From assembly GCF_028561565.1 (NCBI RefSeq), contig NZ_JAQQTE010000022.1, forward strand, positions 276,456 to 340,455: a stretch of 64,000 nucleotides of DNA, in the 5' to 3' direction. The translations under genes and the position numbers were made by a program. Each line of letters starts with the position of its first letter. The stretch's first letter is position 1. Below the pieces are notes generated by a model. The model saw only the letters and a program-made list of their open reading frames with translations. It was not told the origin of the DNA and made no database searches. Of the stretch, positions 60,378 through 64,000 are shown piece after piece. Source of the stretch: Gilvibacter sediminis (lineage in GTDB: Bacteria; Bacteroidota; Bacteroidia; Flavobacteriales; Flavobacteriaceae).

Positions 60378-60408
60378 CAAAATTAGCGAAAATCGTCGGA
60401 TTGGGCAA
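60378..60408 (-). promoter_or_regulatory. promoter of the E1 gene (TTG-N20-TAATTTTG)
   Basis: On the minus strand TTG (60408-60406) and TAATTTTG (60385-60378) are separated by 20 bases, with the ATG 24 bases downstream of the -7 box. Confidence 0.6.
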
Positions 60409-60528
60409 TAGTGCTATGGGACGAAATATTAACAAATTCACATCTAATGTCTGTTTTGATTGCGAATAATTAAATTAAAACCGCTAATCTGGAATTCTGT
60501 TAAATATTTATCAATGAAAATGCAGAAC

Positions 60529-63348
60529 CTAGTACCACTCTCTGGTAAAGAGCCTAAAGAGGGTTTGTGGGCTTAGCGTTACGATAAATCGGATGCGTTG
60601 ATCGTAGTTGCCCAAGCTCGGTTCCCAACCCAAATTGGAGTAGAGCGGAAGGAAGACCTCAAAATAATCAGCTACCAAACTCAGACGAATTCCAGAGTCA
60701 AAAACGGCCTGAGTACCTCGATCTCTGTTGTGGATCAGCCCGGCGTCGCCATAAGCATAGATCCACTTCCAAATATTGGTGCTGGCATTGACGGTGGCTA
60801 TCCAACTGTTGGAGAATGCAGGTTCTAGCTGAGATTTAAATCCACCTTCAGCAATAATGATCTGTTGAGAGAAGATCCCAGAATCGTCACTACGGCCGTA
60901 GTAATCGTAATCAAAGAGGTAATCTGTAGGGCGGTCCAAGGCAAAACTGAAGAAGTCATCATCCCTCGGGGTATCGTTAAAGAGAAAGACTCCCGCAAAG
61001 AATCGCAGGTTCAACTGCCTGTTACTCAAAAACAGCTTGCGGTATTCCAACGTAGTGGTCACCTTGCTGAACTGATCAGAAAGTTCATAACTGAAGGTTC
61101 CCTTATAAAAGTCGATCAGGTTGTTGTCTGAATAGGTGTATTGCAGGTTGAATACACTGTAGTTCGGCGTCTCCAAAGGAACATTGGGATCCTCATCACG
61201 GTCAATATTGATGTTTCTCAAACTGATGGTCTGGCGCATATTGCTGCGCAAATTGTCCGGATCTCTAAACGAGAAGGTGATAAACGGCGTGTAGCGTCTA
61301 AAATTCAATCCGACGTTATACGAACTCGTTCCTCCAGAGAACCCATAACGCATCGCATATAAGGAGCGGTTTTGTATAAAGTCTGTATAAACCACAGAAG
61401 CACTACCTACAATTTGATTCGACTTTAGGGCATAACGCGGCTGAATGCGGTAATTCCAATTTTTAGGAAGCACCGTTTTATTGTAGAGTTTAGGCCCAAT
61501 AGAAAGTCCGTCATAGACATTAAAATCAAAGACAGGCATGACAAAACTCTGATTGTATTGCGGATCCTCAACATCTAAAAACAGTCGGAATTCTATGGGC
61601 TTGTTAAAGATCCCTTTGAGGTTTTTATAGTTGTTTCTGTTGTTGATCTCTGGCACTACGCGGTTGTAGTTCAAAGCCAATTGTCTGATCCCTTCACGAG
61701 GAATAGTGATCGTGGTCAAACTGTCTACTGGTGCTAACCATTTGGTGTAAACAATAGAATCTTTATGCAGGCCGTACAAGGGAACCGGTACCTTAACCCC
61801 AGTTTTATTTTTGATGGTCACGCGCAGGGAATCTCCCATGCGCTTCACCCGTTTAATCTTAAAGTCGATAGGGACGTTGGTCTCCACATACTCATCAAAG
61901 AACCAATCCACAGGCAATTCTGCATTTTCCTTCACCAAGTCTGCAAAGGCCTCAGAGGTAGTTGGTTTCAACACGTTTTGCTCATAGAAACTGCGGATGG
62001 ATTCGTCTAAAGCATCAGAATCCAAATAGTCCTTTAAAAACTTAAAACCGACCCCGGCTTTATAACTGGAGGCAATATTCTTATTGAACTTTACCAAAGA
62101 ATCTTTAGATGTGGTCAGGGATTGATCCAAGTTTCTACGAACCATGTTCATATACAACAGTTCGTACTGATCGTTGAACTCCAGATCACTGGCATGAGAC
62201 CATTTGATCACCCAAAGGTTACTCAGACTCCCAATGATCTTCATGTCTGGATAGTACAGATCGGTATACTTCATCATCAGATACACTTGAATCCCTCCAT
62301 AAAGCCAATGATCCTTACGCGGATCCAGCATCAAGGTATTCTTGAGGTATTTGGCCGTGATGGTCTTGAGTTGTTCAATATCGTATTGGAAACCGTCGGG
62401 AAAAGGACTGATGAAATCCGGCAACTGATTCAAACCGTAAACAGGACTCATTTTGTAATCCTCTCTAGAGATGATCATCTTTTCCAGCGGATAGGGACCG
62501 AGTTCCTTTTTCAAGAATTGAATGATCCGATCAATATTCAAAGCCTTCAGCGGCGGACTGATCTTGTTGTCGTCTAGATTAGTAATTACTTCGAATTCGT
62601 CAGTGATAACAGATTCGAAATCAAAGTTCTTGGTAATATAAAGCGGTATCTCCGTCCGATTGTCACCCGTAAGCACTGTAGTAGTGACCTCTGCGGTATT
62701 TCGTGATGAGATGGTGTTGAGGTTGCTGATCACTTTGTAATTCGTCGGAGCAGTGAAATTCACCTTGACGTGGAAAGGATCTGTGTAAAAATCGTTGAGA
62801 TTTTTGTTGCTGTAGGCTTTCCAGCCCTTATTGTAGACGGCAGGAGCCATGTACCAATAGCGCAACTTTAGGTTGTTGTCATTATCATAACCAAAACGCG
62901 TAAAGCGGTCATTGGGCAAAAGGATACGGTAACTGAGTTTAAGTTTTTTGCTGTCCCCGGGAGCCAAGCCTTGCGGCAAAGCAATTTGGATCAAATCTAC
63001 CTTGGGTCGTGTGTATTCTAAAGTGGAATCAGCCTCGTCGGTCAGCGAATTGAGTTGGGTCTTTCCGCGGTTCTTATCCTGTTCAAAATAAAAGCGGTTG
63101 TTGAAATTCTCCGCAAAGCGTATCCCGAGGTCTGAAGTCTTGGTAGAAAAACTATTGGCCCAGTCCAAAAGATAGATCTCGTGGAGGGTATCTTCACTGC
63201 TGTTGTAGTAAATGATCTCTTGCTCAACGTCTATATAGTGTCCAACAGGATCTGCCTCCGCCTTAATGAGCAACTGATTGGTTTGCCCGAAACCGAGACT
63301 GCTCAGCAATGCGCTAAGCAAGAAAGCTATGCCAATGCCACGATGCAT
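60529..63348 (-). CDS. M1 aminopeptidase-like domain fused to an outer-membrane beta barrel
   Basis: A 939-residue exported protein (signal peptide ending LGFGQ). Residues ~25-590 follow the M1/gluzincin layout: an N-terminal beta saddle and KKELGPYPLEKMIISREDY before the catalytic region. The HExxH motif is missing and the segment that normally reads WLNEGFA reads WLYGGIQVY (348-356), so both zinc-ligand sites are lost. Residues ~600-939 are amphipathic strands ending in an aromatic residue (REWY), an outer-membrane barrel signature. It is probably a non-catalytic surface or periplasm-facing protein anchored by the barrel. The upstream gene overlaps by one base (TAATG). Confidence 0.82.
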   Translation of the reverse strand: MHRGIGIAFLLSALLSSLGFGQTNQLLIKAEADPVGHYIDVEQEIIYYNSSEDTLHEIYLLDWANSFSTKTSDLGIRFAENFNNRFYFEQDKNRGKTQLNSLTDEADSTLEYTRPKVDLIQIALPQGLAPGDSKKLKLSYRILLPNDRFTRFGYDNDNNLKLRYWYMAPAVYNKGWKAYSNKNLNDFYTDPFHVKVNFTAPTNYKVISNLNTISSRNTAEVTTTVLTGDNRTEIPLYITKNFDFESVITDEFEVITNLDDNKISPPLKALNIDRIIQFLKKELGPYPLEKMIISREDYKMSPVYGLNQLPDFISPFPDGFQYDIEQLKTITAKYLKNTLMLDPRKDHWLYGGIQVYLMMKYTDLYYPDMKIIGSLSNLWVIKWSHASDLEFNDQYELLYMNMVRRNLDQSLTTSKDSLVKFNKNIASSYKAGVGFKFLKDYLDSDALDESIRSFYEQNVLKPTTSEAFADLVKENAELPVDWFFDEYVETNVPIDFKIKRVKRMGDSLRVTIKNKTGVKVPVPLYGLHKDSIVYTKWLAPVDSLTTITIPREGIRQLALNYNRVVPEINNRNNYKNLKGIFNKPIEFRLFLDVEDPQYNQSFVMPVFDFNVYDGLSIGPKLYNKTVLPKNWNYRIQPRYALKSNQIVGSASVVYTDFIQNRSLYAMRYGFSGGTSSYNVGLNFRRYTPFITFSFRDPDNLRSNMRQTISLRNINIDRDEDPNVPLETPNYSVFNLQYTYSDNNLIDFYKGTFSYELSDQFSKVTTTLEYRKLFLSNRQLNLRFFAGVFLFNDTPRDDDFFSFALDRPTDYLFDYDYYGRSDDSGIFSQQIIIAEGGFKSQLEPAFSNSWIATVNASTNIWKWIYAYGDAGLIHNRDRGTQAVFDSGIRLSLVADYFEVFLPLYSNLGWEPSLGNYDQRIRFIVTLSPQTLFRLFTREWY

Positions 63349-64000
63349 TAACGTTTGATGAATTTGAGAGTTTCGCCCTTTTCAGAACGCAAAAGATAAA
63401 GACCGCTGGGTAAATTCTCCGTTGGAATTTCCAAGGTGCTTCCTGTTTCAAAATTATAATGACCTAAGAATTGCCCAAGACTATTGTAAAGTCCCAAACG
63501 TTGATTATCGGTTGTTATGCTTCCTGCCACATATATACGAGAGCTAACGATGTTTCCATTCGGGAAATAAAGGTCATTATTGGCGCTAAACTCATTTACG
63601 CTGAGCAAGGGCTCATCAGTCTCTATGGTGATGCTTAAAGGCAGGTGATCACTTATGTTCCAAAGGGCATCGCGGAGTTCCTCGCTGTAAAACCCATCAC
63701 ATAAACTGTTATTAACACTGCGGTTATAGCAGTTTCCGTTGTTTCCTATGGTAAGGTAAGAGTCTTCTACATAGCGCAAAGTGCTGCTAGCGTCTAAAAG
63801 GTTCTCAGAGACTAGGATATGGTCAAAACGATCATCCATTCCTCCACCGGCACCGGCCCCTCCAAAAGGGGCAGAGCTACTGCGTGTGCTTTGCGTAAAG
63901 AGATCTTCGTAGGCTGTATTGTTGCTCCAGTTTCCGCTGCGGTTCAGAGGATCTTTAAAGACGATGGGATTAGAAACGGCCGTCAGCTCTAAGTAGGCCA
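63348..64000 (-). CDS. endonuclease/exonuclease/phosphatase-fold protein with T9SS type A tail (5' end cut)
   Basis: The frame is open from the window edge (about 216 residues visible; the start lies beyond 64000). The end of an EEP-fold domain is visible: FKDPLNRSGNWSNNTAYEDLF, MDDRFDHILVSENL and the terminal ISDHLPLSITI, where the SDHLP His is catalytic in this superfamily. The last ~70 residues (GLYNSLGQFLGHY, LEIPTENLPSGLYLL, KFIKR) form a T9SS type A sorting domain. The mature protein is therefore secreted or displayed at the surface, possibly as an extracellular nuclease or phosphatase. Its stop shares one base with the start of the barrel-fusion gene. Confidence 0.85.
   Translation of the reverse strand, partial: AYLELTAVSNPIVFKDPLNRSGNWSNNTAYEDLFTQSTRSSSAPFGGAGAGGGMDDRFDHILVSENLLDASSTLRYVEDSYLTIGNNGNCYNRSVNNSLCDGFYSEELRDALWNISDHLPLSITIETDEPLLSVNEFSANNDLYFPNGNIVSSRIYVAGSITTDNQRLGLYNSLGQFLGHYNFETGSTLEIPTENLPSGLYLLRSEKGETLKFIKR

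Noticed and set aside
62122-62577. 151-codon plus-strand frame opposite the barrel fusion gene
   Set aside because: Antisense shadow with no signal or domain.
1-64000. tRNA, rRNA, CRISPR arrays, insertion sequences or prophage genes
   Set aside because: I looked through the gaps and coding regions on both strands and saw no cloverleaf, repeat array, transposase, integrase or phage structural gene. A tRNAscan or profile search would settle small RNAs.

Overview
The window looks like chromosomal core DNA of a marine-type Flavobacteriaceae member (phylum Bacteroidota). The evidence is two proteins ending in type IX secretion (T9SS) sorting domains, many short lipoproteins with a Cys lipobox, DUF4199 and DUF4252 proteins, a fused E1 alpha/beta 2-oxoacid dehydrogenase, menaquinone (men) genes, and promoters that match the Bacteroidota pattern TTG-N19/20-TAnnTTTG. 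I saw no rRNA, tRNA, insertion sequence, prophage or CRISPR array. Coding density is very high, and no gene-free stretch exceeds about 270 bases.

Layout. 1-8.8 kb: the cut end of an MsbA-like ABC exporter, a phosphohexomutase, a lipoprotein with a large T9SS type B protein, a GT2 glycosyltransferase and a DUF4199 membrane protein. 8.9-19.3 kb: ribosomal protein L31 type B, a GlmU-like protein, an AT-rich orphan lipoprotein, an oligopeptide-type binding lipoprotein, MtaB, a lytic transglycosylase and several small envelope proteins. 19.4-24.1 kb: rpmH (L34), a short-form carB, and rmuC. 24.2-29.5 kb: a vitamin B12 uptake locus, with btuF-btuC-btuD on the minus strand and a cobalamin riboswitch plus btuB-type receptor on the plus strand. 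29.5-38.4 kb: an S41 protease lipoprotein, an ECF sigma / putative anti-sigma / DUF4252 / DUF4252 operon, purB, a haem-binding protein, a sirtuin, a TrmH-type methyltransferase and a cold shock protein. 38.5-46.4 kb: a long tight minus-strand run containing photolyase, a DinB/YfiT-like protein, a methyltransferase, an aldo/keto reductase and hydrolases. 46.4-54 kb: menaquinone genes (hotdog thioesterase, menF, menD, menB) interleaved with two SpoIIAA-like paralogues, a CvfB-like S1 protein and a papain-type protease. 54.2-60.4 kb: a fabH-like/fabI-like pair, asnB and the fused E1. 60.5-64 kb: a protease-like domain fused to a beta barrel, and the cut end of an EEP-fold hydrolase with a T9SS type A tail.

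The most striking observation lies upstream of asparagine synthetase asnB. A 15-codon leader ORF (MATFNFNNNNNNRMP) carries seven Asn codons, six of them consecutive. It is followed 23 bases later by a GC-rich hairpin with a U9 tract, and then by asnB. A promoter-like pair of boxes precedes the leader ORF. This is the layout of ribosome-mediated transcription attenuation sensing asparagine / Asn-tRNA supply. I cannot say whether it has been described in this phylum.

Other points of interest are several enzyme-family members with altered catalytic or metal sites (E1, M1-like protein, sirtuin, thioredoxin-like and GNAT-like proteins), a CarB without its allosteric domain, and two divergent genes whose start codons share one CATG. 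There is also an ECF-type autoregulatory promoter candidate, and a B12 locus where only one of two divergent units has a visible riboswitch.
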